A stretch of 64,000 nucleotides of DNA from Streptomyces sp. NBC_01116 (GCF_041435495.1 NZ_CP108644.1:372001-436000); one strand, 5' to 3'; shown: positions 38,298-47,360, counted from the stretch's first letter. The notes: generated by a model not told the origin, from the sequence alone. Made by a program: numbers and translations.

Positions 38298-39851
38298 TCA
38301 GTCGGCCGGCGCCGCGAGCCGGCGCAGGAGGGCCGACCGTCCCGCGCGCGGGACGGTCCAGAGCGTCTGCCCCCGTACGCCCCAGCGTTCCAGCAGGGCG
38401 TTCGCGGCGAGGAATCCGCTGGTGGCCGCGCGTTCCATCAGGGCCACGGGCAGCCCGGTGCGGACCATGTCCCCGGCCACGGTGACTGTCGGGTCGGGGC
38501 TGCGCACGCCGGGCCGGTCCCGGTAGCCGCCCACGGGGAACATGGGGCAGTCCGCCCGCCATTCGTGGCGCTCGTCCAGGAGGCGGGCGCTCCGGGTCTC
38601 CGGGTAGATCCGGTGCAGTTGTCTCAGCGCCTCGTCCTGTACGGCGCGACGGTCGGCGTCCGGTGCTACGGCGTACGCGTGCAGCTCGACGACCGAGCCC
38701 CTCGTGCGCCGGGCCCACCGGGCGGCCTCTCCCTCCCAGCGGTCGAGGACGCTCACGTTGTCCAGCGGACCGTAGCCGCTGGTGCCCAGGAACCCGGGCC
38801 GGTCGTGCGCCACGGGCCGGTCGAGCCAGAGCCGTGAGACCAGGAACGGCGGGGCGGTGCGCAACCGTGCGATCCGTGCGCGCCAGTCGGTGTCGCCCAA
38901 CTCGGGGGACGCGGCGACGAGGCGGCGCAGACCGCCGCTGTCCAGGGCGAGGACGAGGGCGTCGTACCGGGTGGTGCGGTCGTCCGTCGTGAGGTCCAGC
39001 CCGCCGTCGGGCAGGGGGCGCACCTGCCGGAGAGGCGTCCGTGTCCGTACGTCGACGCCATGGACCTCCAGGTAACAGTGCAGCGGTTCCCACAGGGCGG
39101 TGGGGAACGGTTCGCCGGGCACGTCGAAGAGCAGGCCCTCGCTGGAGCCGAGGAAGTAGATGTGGAACATCAGGGCCAGTTCGGCCGCCGACAGTTCACG
39201 CGGGTCGGCGAAGAAGCTGCGGGAGAAGACCTCGAACGCCAGATGGTGGGCGGCTTCCGGGAAGCGGATGCGGTGGAGGAACGCGGTGGCGCTGACCCCG
39301 TCGAGCTGTTCGTAGACCTCGGGCACCCGCACGTCCAGCAGCCCGACAGCCGCCCTCGGGTTCATCCTGATCAGGTCGCGCAGACCGAAGGTGGGGCTGA
39401 GAGCCACGAAGCCCATCGCGCTGAACGGAGGCGTGCGCGGCACCCGGGCGAAGCTGTCCCGCAGGCCGGAGCTGTGCCATAGCGGGTAGTCGGGCAGCCG
39501 GGTCAGGGAACCGAGGTCCGGGTCGACCCGGCGCAGAAGCCCGCGCAGGTTGTAGTACTGCCGGAAGAACGCGTGGAACCCGCGGCTCATCGTCACCGTG
39601 GTGCCGTCGGCGAGCTCGGTCGGCCACCCCGACAACCTCCCGCCCAGGGCTGGTTCGCGCTCGTAGAGGGTGACGCGTACGCCGCGTTCCGCCAGGAGGG
39701 TGGCCGCCGCGATCCCTGCGATGCCGCCGCCGACGACCGCCACCACGGGAGCGTGCCCGGTGAACCGGGCGCGGCCGGCCGGTGCCGGCACGACTGCCGC
39801 CTGCCGGTCCCGGCCGCGCCGGTGTCCCCTGCCTCCGGCCTGCGGAAACAT
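38298..39851 (-). CDS. crtU: CrtU-type carotene desaturase/methyltransferase (isorenieratene synthase)
   Basis: The 517-residue FAD enzyme has VAVVGGGIAGIAAATLLAER (about 37-56), then EREPALGGRLSGW and the MSRGFHAFFRQYYNLR block typical of CrtU. The C-terminal dinucleotide region is VTVAGDMVRTGLPVALMERA. It aromatises and methyl-shifts the beta rings of beta-carotene, giving isorenieratene. Its ATG (39851) shares one base with the crtT stop codon; a GTG at 39854 is also possible. It is the last gene of the minus-strand crtY-T-U operon and converges on crtV with 37 bases between. Confidence 0.93.
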   Translation of the reverse strand: MFPQAGGRGHRRGRDRQAAVVPAPAGRARFTGHAPVVAVVGGGIAGIAAATLLAERGVRVTLYEREPALGGRLSGWPTELADGTTVTMSRGFHAFFRQYYNLRGLLRRVDPDLGSLTRLPDYPLWHSSGLRDSFARVPRTPPFSAMGFVALSPTFGLRDLIRMNPRAAVGLLDVRVPEVYEQLDGVSATAFLHRIRFPEAAHHLAFEVFSRSFFADPRELSAAELALMFHIYFLGSSEGLLFDVPGEPFPTALWEPLHCYLEVHGVDVRTRTPLRQVRPLPDGGLDLTTDDRTTRYDALVLALDSGGLRRLVAASPELGDTDWRARIARLRTAPPFLVSRLWLDRPVAHDRPGFLGTSGYGPLDNVSVLDRWEGEAARWARRTRGSVVELHAYAVAPDADRRAVQDEALRQLHRIYPETRSARLLDERHEWRADCPMFPVGGYRDRPGVRSPDPTVTVAGDMVRTGLPVALMERAATSGFLAANALLERWGVRGQTLWTVPRAGRSALLRRLAAPAD

Positions 39852-40579
39852 CACGCCCGTACCCCCGGGACGACCGCGGTGCGACCGACGAAGGTGTGGG
39901 TGATCCCGGTCTGCCAGCCGGGCAGCGGGAGGACGCGTACGTCGGCGAAGCCGGCCCGGCGCAACCGCTGGGCGAACGCGGGAGCCGTGTCGAACCGGGC
40001 GACACTGTTCCGGAGGTGTCGGTACAGGTCGGCGTCCCCGGTGAGCCGGCCGGCGGGCTGGATGATCAGCGAGCAGACCGCGTTCCAGACCGCACGGTGG
40101 AGGGGGGACCCGTCGAGCGTGTATTCGTGGACGGCGAGGCGGCCGCCCGGTACGAGCAGACCGCGCACCGTGTCGAGGGCCTCGTCGGGGTCGGTGAGGT
40201 TGCGGAAGAGATAACCGGCGAACACCGCGTCGAAGGAGCCGGCTTCCAGCCGGCCGGCCAGCTCCTCGACCGGGAGATGCGCGAAGTCGACGCCCCGCGG
40301 CCAGCTCTTGGCCTCCGCGCGCTCCAGCATGCCTGCGGACGCGTCGACTCCGGTGATCCGGGCGCGCGGGGCGGCGGCGAGGAGCGCGGCCGTGGAAGCG
40401 CCTGTTCCGCATCCCAGGTCGAGCACGCGCAGCCCGCTTCCCTCCTCCGGCAGGCCCAGTCGGCGTGCGGAGCGGCGCAGGTGCGCGTGGTAGCCGGGGC
40501 TGGCCGAGACGAGGCGGTCGTAGGCGGTGGAGCCGTGGTCGAAGGCCTCCGACAGCGCGTCACCGTACAACAGGGTCAT
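39851..40579 (-). CDS. crtT: SAM-dependent methyltransferase of the carotenoid cluster
   Basis: The 242-residue class I methyltransferase has the SAM motif VLDLGCGTGASTAALL, then GVDASAGML, and a post-I acidic turn. In Streptomyces crtYTU operons this gene is called crtT; its substrate in carotenoid or quinone metabolism is not settled. It overlaps crtY by 4 bases (ATGA) and meets crtU at the stop codon. Confidence 0.88.
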   Translation of the reverse strand: MTLLYGDALSEAFDHGSTAYDRLVSASPGYHAHLRRSARRLGLPEEGSGLRVLDLGCGTGASTAALLAAAPRARITGVDASAGMLERAEAKSWPRGVDFAHLPVEELAGRLEAGSFDAVFAGYLFRNLTDPDEALDTVRGLLVPGGRLAVHEYTLDGSPLHRAVWNAVCSLIIQPAGRLTGDADLYRHLRNSVARFDTAPAFAQRLRRAGFADVRVLPLPGWQTGITHTFVGRTAVVPGVRA

Positions 40580-41817
40580 GGGGCACTCTCCTCGTGGCCG
40601 GTCGGTGCGGGGGGAGACGGAGCCGCTGAGCGTTCACGCCGGGTTCTGAAGGGAAGTTCGAAGACGGTCCGCAGCATGGGGACCATCGGTGTCCGCAGGC
40701 CGATGAGCAGGTCCTCGTGCAGCCGCGAGCCGCCGTCCATGAAGCTCAGCAGCCGCTCGCCGGGAACGTGGCGGAAGAGGCGGCTGAAGAAGTCCGCGCC
40801 GTCCACCCTGCCGCTGTCCAGGGCCCGCAGCAGCACGGCGTCCATCATGCGTGCCCGCCGCCCGTAGGGGTCGGGCACGCGCAGGGGGTGTCCGGAGCGC
40901 AACTGATCGGCGACGGCCCGGCTCTGTCGCTGCACGGCGGCGAAGGTGTAGCCGGTCGACGGACGGGTCGCGCCTCCGGCGGTGCCGATGCGATACACCG
41001 AACGCCCCGGCCTCTGCGGGAACCGGCCGTCCGTCATGGGGATGACGCCGTGCTCCTGTGCCGTGACGTGAAGCGGCCCGAGCCTCAGCACGTCCTGGGT
41101 GTAGTGGCGCAGGGCTCGCCGGTAGCCGTCGGTGTCCAGCGGGGCAGGTGAGAACTCGGTGTACTCGACCAGCGCGGTGTGCGGGTCCAGCGGCAGGACA
41201 TAACCGAACGAGAGCCCACGGGCGGGCTGCGGCGTGCGGAAGTCCATCAGGTCCGCGGTGCCCGGATCGAACACGGGCCGCTCGGTGCGGACGAACCAGC
41301 CGGTGAAGTGCTGGAGCAGCGTCGTGCGCGCGGGAGGCAGGCGGTGGGGCGGCCGGGAGTCGAAGACGAGACGGCCGCGCACCAGCACCCGCTCACCGCA
41401 CGCTGCCCGGGTCAGAACCTCGCCGCCGACGCCGGACGGGACATCGCGTACGGCACTCGCCGTCGCCTCCATCCGGCAGAGGTCCGGTGCACGGGACAGC
41501 CGTTGCTCGACCAGTGCCTCGAAGGCGTCCGAGCACAGCATCTTGTAGCGCAGCCGCGGGAGCCGGGCCACGGCGGAGGCGCCGTCGGCCGACCGGACCC
41601 GCAGCCGCGGCCAGGAAGCGGCCAGGCCCGAATCGTAGGCACCGCCCGGCGGCTCCCAGAAACACCAGGTCCGCGGGGGCGATCTCAGAGGCCCCGGCGG
41701 GGCGTCGACGAGGGCGACCGACAGAGGTACGTCGCTGCCCGGGGCGCAGAGGTGGTACGCCAGGCTCATCCCTGCCGCGCCCGCGCCCACGATGACGACG
41801 TCGAAGTCGGCGGGCAC
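40576..41817 (-). CDS. crtY: Lycopene beta-cyclase
   Basis: The 413-residue flavoprotein has FDVVIVGAGAAGMSLAYHL at the N-terminus, the lycopene-cyclase motif RTWCFWE near 49-55 and VFDSRPP. The later block TGYTFAAVQRQS is also typical. It forms the beta rings of beta-carotene, the substrate of CrtU. It is the first gene of the minus-strand operon; the 231-base region upstream holds no gene but has the GGTACGAACC motif shared with crtE. Confidence 0.93.
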   Translation of the reverse strand: MPADFDVVIVGAGAAGMSLAYHLCAPGSDVPLSVALVDAPPGPLRSPPRTWCFWEPPGGAYDSGLAASWPRLRVRSADGASAVARLPRLRYKMLCSDAFEALVEQRLSRAPDLCRMEATASAVRDVPSGVGGEVLTRAACGERVLVRGRLVFDSRPPHRLPPARTTLLQHFTGWFVRTERPVFDPGTADLMDFRTPQPARGLSFGYVLPLDPHTALVEYTEFSPAPLDTDGYRRALRHYTQDVLRLGPLHVTAQEHGVIPMTDGRFPQRPGRSVYRIGTAGGATRPSTGYTFAAVQRQSRAVADQLRSGHPLRVPDPYGRRARMMDAVLLRALDSGRVDGADFFSRLFRHVPGERLLSFMDGGSRLHEDLLIGLRTPMVPMLRTVFELPFRTRRERSAAPSPPAPTGHEESAP

Positions 41818-42048
41818 GGCATTCCTCTCGGTCGACCGGTACGAACCCTCGCGGTGTAAGCGCGGCCGGCGCCTTGCGCGTCGGCATGCCGGGCGGGCGG
41901 GGCGCCAGGCGACCGTATCCCGCTGCGCCCTCTCCCACGCGGCACGCGCGGCCGCTCACACCTGAGTGGCGGTAGGGCCGGGCCCCGGGGACGGCAGGTG
42001 CGGACGATCGCGAGCGGCGCTCGTCACGCCGGCGCGGCGTCCGCCGGT

Positions 42049-42555
42049 TCAGGCCGCGGAGTGCCTGCCGGGTGAGTGGCGTCGCTGTCCATGGGCGGTG
42101 TCGAGCTGTGTGTGGAGACCTGCGAGCCCGTGGGCCAGGGCACGGCGTTCGGTGGACGGCATGTTGTCGATGGCCTGGTGGAGCATCGTGTCGCGTTGCT
42201 CGCGAATGCGTTGCAGGTGCCTTCTGCCGGTGGGGGTGAGTCGCAGCGTGATCTCGCGGCCGTTGTCGGGGCTGGGCATGCGTTCGAGGAAGCCGATGGC
42301 TTGCAGGCGGTCGCACATGCGGGTCACGGTCGGAGCCGCGGAGGCGAGGCGTTCGCAGACGGTGCGCATCCGTATGCCGTCCTCGCGGTCGACGACGTAC
42401 ATCAGACGCAGCTGGGAGGTGGAGCCGGGCGCTGCCATGCCCGCGGTGGAGTTCCTGGCGTGATCCCACATCACATCGAGGAATTCGATGATGAGGCTCG
42501 CGGAGTCGGTTGCCTCCCGCCGGATTCCGCCGGCGGCTGCGTCTGGTGCGGTCAT
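42049..42555 (-). CDS. MarR-family transcriptional regulator
   Basis: The 168-residue winged-helix protein has the MarR core: LRLMYVVDREDGIRMRTVCERLA (helices 2-3), TRMCDRLQAIGFLER (recognition) and PDNGREITLRLTPTGRR (wing). MarR-type LitQ proteins lie beside Streptomyces crt loci, so this may be a LitQ relative, though no litR or litS gene is present here. ATG 42555 is 49 bases downstream of the STAS gene, so it may be cotranscribed with the cobalamin/STAS/SpoIIE operon. A TTGCCT-GA-AGGCAA palindrome typical of MarR sites lies at that operon's promoter. Confidence 0.9.
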   Translation of the reverse strand: MTAPDAAAGGIRREATDSASLIIEFLDVMWDHARNSTAGMAAPGSTSQLRLMYVVDREDGIRMRTVCERLASAAPTVTRMCDRLQAIGFLERMPSPDNGREITLRLTPTGRRHLQRIREQRDTMLHQAIDNMPSTERRALAHGLAGLHTQLDTAHGQRRHSPGRHSAA

Positions 42556-42604
42556 GGTTGCCCGTCGGTGAGTGCTTCTGCCCGGTGAACGGCCGGGAAG
42601 TGGC

Positions 42605-43015
42605 TCAGGTGGTGCCGTCCGGTCCGTTGGGGGACGTCGCCACAACGCTCTCCTCGGTCGCCGAGGCCCTCACCGCGCCGTCGGGGGCCGGGGCCGTGAG
42701 GTGGTCAAGCGTACCGGTGAGACGGAGGAGCCGGTCCAGCTTCACGGGCCGGGCGTCCAGGTGCAGCCGAACCCCGGCCGCGGAGGTGCGGCGGCCGATC
42801 ATCAGCAGGACGGACAGTCCCGTGGAGTCGACGGTGCCGAGCCGCGCGCAGTGCAGATGCAGATCCATCAGAGCGGGCCGGGCTGCGAGCTGGGCGGTGA
42901 CCTCGGTCAGAAGGAGGCCGGCGCTGTCGTAGTCGAGGTCTCCGTGGACCTCTACACGGAGGCTGTCCACGGTGTCGACCGTGGTCAGGCGCAGATGCTG
43001 GGGGTGTGCGGTCAT
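42605..43015 (-). CDS. STAS-domain anti-sigma factor antagonist
   Basis: The 136-residue SpoIIAA/RsbV-like protein has the STAS core, with a phosphorylatable Ser in VDSTGLSVLLMI (the conserved D-S-T-G). The first 30 and last 20 residues are variable. It should bind or release an anti-sigma kinase according to its phosphorylation. Its start ATG overlaps the stop of the cobalamin-binding protein gene, and the upstream SpoIIE phosphatase is the natural dephosphorylating partner. Confidence 0.9.
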   Translation of the reverse strand: MTAHPQHLRLTTVDTVDSLRVEVHGDLDYDSAGLLLTEVTAQLAARPALMDLHLHCARLGTVDSTGLSVLLMIGRRTSAAGVRLHLDARPVKLDRLLRLTGTLDHLTAPAPDGAVRASATEESVVATSPNGPDGTT

Positions 43016-44106
43016 GCGATGTTCCCGGCGGCGGTGAAGGGGGCGATGGTGAGGGAGCGCGTCCCGGCACGGAGGATGCGGGCGGCCCGGGGAAAGTCCT
43101 TGAGCTCGCGGGCCAGCAGATCCAGGGCCGGGGGCAGACTGCGGGCGGGGACGCCCCGGGCCACGAGGATCCGCGCGGTCCAGGTGATGAACCCGGTGAA
43201 GAGTTCGTCGTCGTCGAGGTAGAGCGCGGTGGCGAGGAACTCCACGATGTGGGCGAGATCCTCCGCGGTGCGCTCACGCTGGAGATCGTCGTAGGAGCGC
43301 ATCGCGGGGAAGGCGTCCTCCAGTGCGGTGCAAACGCTCCGGACGAGCGAGGCCCGGTTGCGGGCGACCAGGGTGTACTCCTGGTCGGCCAGATGCGGCA
43401 GGTCGTCGAACTGCTGGTGGTCGGCCTCCGGGCGCGGCAGCCGCCCCTGGGCGAGGTGGTCGGCGGCGGCCCGGGCGTCGGGGGCCCAGGCGTCGGCGCC
43501 CAGCAGCTTCGCGTAGCGGCCCTCGGGGCCGAAGGCGGCGCCGCCGACGAGGACGGGGACGCCGATGGCCTGGCAGGCGGTGATCGCCGCGTGCGCCGCG
43601 GGCAGTCTGGTGGCGATCGAGCTGGAGAGCGCGACCGCGTCGGCCCGGGTGGCGTGGAGGTGGGCGATGAGGTGCGGGGTGGGGACCTGAGCGCCGAGGT
43701 AGTCGACCTGCCAGCCACGCAGTTCCAGGACTTCGGCCAGCAGACGGGCGGGCAGCCCGTGCCATTCGCCGTCCACACATGCCACCGTGATCCGGCCCCG
43801 GTCGGCAGTGGCGCGGGCGGCGGGGTGCATGCTCACCGCGGCGACGGCACGGTCGTTGATGGCGGTCGCGGCGTGCTCCTGGGCGACGCCGATCCGGGCG
43901 GCCGCCCACTCCTCACCGACTCTGGCCTGCACCCGGGCGATCACGTCCAGCAGGACGCTCTCCGGATCGGCCCCTTCGTCGAGCAGGCCCAGCACCAGCT
44001 CGATGGCCACGCACTCGTCCCCGGCCGAGACGGCCCTCCACAACAGTTCTGCCGGCTCTTCCGCGTGTCCGGGGCGGGGAAGGCGCGGCGGCGTGCTCGT
44101 GCTCAC
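43012..44106 (-). CDS. Cobalamin-binding domain protein coupled to STAS and SpoIIE genes
   Basis: The 364-residue protein has an MetH-type B12-binding cap (about 20-105: LLWRAVSAGDECVAIELVLG, then VGEEWAAARIGVAQEHAAT) and a Rossmann B12-binding domain (about 110-235). The latter has a possible lower-axial His in EWHGLPARLL and VLVGGAAFGPEG. A C-terminal helical domain (about 240-364) has no catalytic motif. Lacking a DNA-binding region, it is probably a sensor in a partner switch, perhaps for cobalamin or light. GTG 44106 overlaps the phosphatase stop (GTGA); its end overlaps the STAS start (ATGA). Confidence 0.85.
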   Translation of the reverse strand: MSTSTPPRLPRPGHAEEPAELLWRAVSAGDECVAIELVLGLLDEGADPESVLLDVIARVQARVGEEWAAARIGVAQEHAATAINDRAVAAVSMHPAARATADRGRITVACVDGEWHGLPARLLAEVLELRGWQVDYLGAQVPTPHLIAHLHATRADAVALSSSIATRLPAAHAAITACQAIGVPVLVGGAAFGPEGRYAKLLGADAWAPDARAAADHLAQGRLPRPEADHQQFDDLPHLADQEYTLVARNRASLVRSVCTALEDAFPAMRSYDDLQRERTAEDLAHIVEFLATALYLDDDELFTGFITWTARILVARGVPARSLPPALDLLARELKDFPRAARILRAGTRSLTIAPFTAAGNIA

Positions 44107-45758
44107 GCGGTGAACCTGCCCCGGGTGCGCCCGTTCACCGCACTGAGATGGTGGGTGCGGGGGGCGGAGATCACGACGACGGCCATGTCGTCGTGGGAGC
44201 GGTTGCCGAGCCACTGGGCGGCCAGCATCTGCACGTGCTCCACGATGCCTTCGGCCGGCATGCCCGCGCACCCGGCGAGGGCGCGCTTGAGGCGGTCCTC
44301 ACCGAACAGGGTGTCGCCCATGGGCCCGCCCTTGGCTTCGGTGATGCCGTCGGTGTACAGGACGCAGGACTCCCCGGGGGCGAGGGATACCTCGGCGGTG
44401 CTCGCCGTGATGTCCGGGAGGGCCCCGACCAGGGTGCCGTTGGTGTCCGCCTCCTCGACGGTTCCGTCCGAGCGGATGATCAACGGGCTGGGGTGGCCGC
44501 CGCTGGTCAGCTTGAGGTCCACCGTGTTGCCGCGGCGTACCGCGGAGGCCAGGACCAGAGTCGCGAACCGGGTGTGGCGGGAGCTGAGCAGCGCGGTGTT
44601 CAGCAGGCCGAGCATCCGTTGGTGGTCATCGGCCAGGGGCAGCAGGGCATGCAGGGTGTTGCGGATCTTGCCCGTCAGCACGGCGGCCTCCAGGCCCTTG
44701 CCGCACACGTCCCCGAGCGAGACCAGCGAAGCCTCGCCCTCGACGGCGGCGGGGTGGACGTCGTAGAAGTCTCCGCCGATGCGCTCGTGGTCCGCGGAGG
44801 GCCGGTACCGGCCGGCGAAGTCCACCCCGGAGATGTGGTGCAGGGTCGGGGGCAGGAGCTCCTGCATGAGGACGTCGGTGATCGCGGTCTGCTCCGCGTA
44901 GAGGCGTGCGGCCGACATCGCCGCCCCGGCGCGGGCGGCGAACAGCCGGGCGAAGCCCTCTTCCTCGTCGCTGAAGGCGGCGTTCTCCGTCTTACGCAGC
45001 AGAATGAGCGCCCCGGCCGCCACACCGTGCCCGGGCAGCGGGGTGATCACTATCGAGCCGACCTGCCCGAAGCCCTCGGGCACCATCCACGCGGGCGCCG
45101 TCGCCGGGTCGATCCACCGCGAGGGCACCGGCGGGAAACCGCGTAGAGCCTCTCCCAGCCCTGGCACCTCGTCAGGATCCACCGCAAGGGTGGACAGGAC
45201 CGGGGGGCCGCCGCGCAGACAGGTCACCACCGGCAGCCGGTGCCCACGAGCCGGCGCGATCGCCAGCGCCGCATCCGCGAGGCTCTCGGCGGCCATCTGC
45301 GCGGTCACATCCATGCAGCGCCCCAGATTGAGGGAGGAGAGCAGGACATTGGACGCCTTGGCGAGGAACGCGGTCCGCTCCCGCTCCACGTGCAGGGCTT
45401 CCCTGATGAGCTGGTGATCGGTGTCGTCCACCAGCCACCATGCCACGGAGCCGTCTTTCCGCACGGTCGGGTGCGCCTCGAAGCGCCGGCTGCCGATCGC
45501 ACCACGCAGCGGCTTCCCGTTGTCCGGGACGGCGTGCGGGCCGGGGAAGGTCAGCGTGGTGTGCGCGGCACAGAGCCAGGCCGGAGCCACGTCCACCAGC
45601 GGCGCCCCCGGGACCGCGGTGGGCAGAAGGAGACCTGCCGCTCCGTTGCACCGCACGACTGCGCCCTCGACGTCGGCGATCAGGACGGGATTCGGGGCCC
45701 CGTCCCAGGGGAGGTCGGGCCCCGTGTCTGCGACTGTCTGCGCTGGAGTGGGTACCAA
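44103..45758 (-). CDS. PAS-GAF-SpoIIE phosphatase
   Basis: The 551-residue protein has a PAS-like N-terminus (PNPVLIADVEGAVVRCN), a GAF-like sensory middle (about 150-300), then a SpoIIE/RsbU phosphatase (about 310-540). The phosphatase has IGGDFYDV, VSLGDVCGKG, TSGGHPSPLI, YTDGITEA and a final SHDDMAVVV, so all metal-binding Asp are present. It heads the overlapping operon phosphatase-B12-STAS(-MarR) and should dephosphorylate the STAS protein encoded two genes on. Confidence 0.92.
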   Translation of the reverse strand: MVPTPAQTVADTGPDLPWDGAPNPVLIADVEGAVVRCNGAAGLLLPTAVPGAPLVDVAPAWLCAAHTTLTFPGPHAVPDNGKPLRGAIGSRRFEAHPTVRKDGSVAWWLVDDTDHQLIREALHVERERTAFLAKASNVLLSSLNLGRCMDVTAQMAAESLADAALAIAPARGHRLPVVTCLRGGPPVLSTLAVDPDEVPGLGEALRGFPPVPSRWIDPATAPAWMVPEGFGQVGSIVITPLPGHGVAAGALILLRKTENAAFSDEEEGFARLFAARAGAAMSAARLYAEQTAITDVLMQELLPPTLHHISGVDFAGRYRPSADHERIGGDFYDVHPAAVEGEASLVSLGDVCGKGLEAAVLTGKIRNTLHALLPLADDHQRMLGLLNTALLSSRHTRFATLVLASAVRRGNTVDLKLTSGGHPSPLIIRSDGTVEEADTNGTLVGALPDITASTAEVSLAPGESCVLYTDGITEAKGGPMGDTLFGEDRLKRALAGCAGMPAEGIVEHVQMLAAQWLGNRSHDDMAVVVISAPRTHHLSAVNGRTRGRFTA

Positions 45759-45805
45759 ATGTCGAGGATCCGCTGAACGGATCCCTCACCTCATCACCTA
45801 GACGA

Positions 45806-45819
45806 TTGCCTGAAGGCAA
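45806..45819 (-). promoter_or_regulatory. MarR-type palindrome at the SpoIIE/B12/STAS operon promoter
   Basis: TTGCCT-GA-AGGCAA lies about 48 bases before the phosphatase start and fits the TTGCnTnnAnGCAA style of MarR operators. On the minus strand it overlaps a possible promoter, TTGTTG then TAGGTG. The MarR gene at the end of the same gene row is the likely binder. No gene is seen in 45759-45935. Confidence 0.55.
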
Positions 45820-45935
45820 CAATCTCTCATGGGTTCACCGTCTGACAACCGGCCTCCCCTCCCCGAAGGGGCTCCTCGCGGAGAAGGTTGCAGATCCTTC
45901 ACGTAAGGACCACGTACCCTCCGCGGGAATTTCTA

Positions 45936-47183
45936 TCAGTCGCGGCTCGTACGGCCGTGCCAGTCCAGGCACATCACCAGGGAGTCGTCCGCCGCCGGGC
46001 CGGAACCGCGGTGACCGAGCAGTTCCTGCAACATCACTCTGGGCACCTGCGGGGCGGGCAGGAGACGCGTGCTGTTGATCGACGCGGCCAGAGCGCGGAG
46101 GCTGTACTTCTCACCCCCCGGGGACAGCGCGTCGTAGACGCCGTCGCTGATGAAGAGCAGCCGGTCCCCGGGTTCGACCCGGAAGTGCTGCGGGACGTAG
46201 TCGGTGTCCTCGAACATGCCCAGAGGCATCTGCGCCTCCAGCTCGATCGGCTCGACGGCCCCTTCGCGCACCCTCCAGACCCGTGGGGAACCGGCATCGA
46301 CGACCTCCACGTTCCCGGTCGGAAGGTGGAAGCGGAAAAGCAGCGTCGACAGGTACTGGCTGCCCCTGTGCTGCCCGTACACCGCCTGATCGGCCAGATA
46401 CGCCTGGTCACTCAGACCGAGGCCGGCGCGGCGGGCGTTGCGCAGCGCGTTGACCGCGAGGTTCGTCAACAACGCGGCGTCGATGCCCTCGCCCATACCG
46501 TTGCTGACGGTCACGTACAGGTCATCGGCCGAGGCCGACCAGTCGAAGCTGTCACCGAAGATGGCGTAGGCGGGCTCCAGCTGGGCCCCCAGGCTGTACT
46601 CCGGGCGGGCGCAGGAACGCCCGGGGAGCAGCTGCCACTGCATCTCGGCGGCCAGGGTCAGCCGTTCCGCCCGTCGCGCCTGGAGGAAGAGGTCGGTGTC
46701 CCGTTCCGCGACGACCACCTCGTGCGCCAGCGCGTCGGCGCACTCCCGCAGATCCTCCAGCACGTCCGCCGCCGGCCCGTCGTCCTCCTCCACCGGCACG
46801 GTGACACTCAGGATGCCCAGCCGGTCGCCTCGGACGCTGACCGGCAGGTGCACGGTCGCCGTGGATGCCGCGTGGTCGTACACACAGTGCGGTTCCTGGG
46901 CGCCGAACGCCCGCCCCGGGGCGCTGTCGTGCACCGAGACCGGAGGGCGCGTACGAGGCAGCACCTCGACGGGCTGCAGCCTCGTCATGGCGTAGTCGAC
47001 CAGCAGGAGCTCCACCGCCCGGGCCTGATGGCGGTCCTCGATCACGGAGCGCATCACGTCGAAGATCTCATGGGGCGCGGCCGAGCGCAGGGAGCGCTCC
47101 ACCGCACTGGGTCTGGGTCTGGGGCTGTCCACCGGTACCGGACCTGCCTTTCGCGTTGACTCCGTCGAAGCGGCCGTCACCAT
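45936..47183 (-). CDS. SpoIIE-like phosphatase with an altered metal motif
   Basis: About 415 residues: a GAF-like sensory half (about 70-190; VHLPVSVRGDRLGILSVTVPV), then a SpoIIE fold (about 200-410). FGDSFD and the final ADDSLVM are kept, but the usual GDVxGxG motif reads SNGMGEG, so one metal-binding Asp is Asn. It may be a slow or regulatory phosphatase. The start is uncertain (ATG 47183 chosen; ATG 47213 and GTG 47132 possible). It is divergent from the HATPase gene at 47361, a likely functional partner. Confidence 0.82.
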   Translation of the reverse strand: MVTAASTESTRKAGPVPVDSPRPRPSAVERSLRSAAPHEIFDVMRSVIEDRHQARAVELLLVDYAMTRLQPVEVLPRTRPPVSVHDSAPGRAFGAQEPHCVYDHAASTATVHLPVSVRGDRLGILSVTVPVEEDDGPAADVLEDLRECADALAHEVVVAERDTDLFLQARRAERLTLAAEMQWQLLPGRSCARPEYSLGAQLEPAYAIFGDSFDWSASADDLYVTVSNGMGEGIDAALLTNLAVNALRNARRAGLGLSDQAYLADQAVYGQHRGSQYLSTLLFRFHLPTGNVEVVDAGSPRVWRVREGAVEPIELEAQMPLGMFEDTDYVPQHFRVEPGDRLLFISDGVYDALSPGGEKYSLRALAASINSTRLLPAPQVPRVMLQELLGHRGSGPAADDSLVMCLDWHGRTSRD

Positions 47184-47360
47184 CGACCGGCCGGGGCGGG
47201 CCGCAAGGCCCATCGGGAGTGTCACACGCACCAGGGCTCGGCGTCGGAGCGCCCTGGTGATCCGGGTCCGGTCCGACCTGTCTGAGATGAGTGGCAGCGG
47301 GTAGGCGGGAGAAGTCCCACCCGCGGTGGATGCGGGTGGATGTTGACGGGGGCACGTTTC

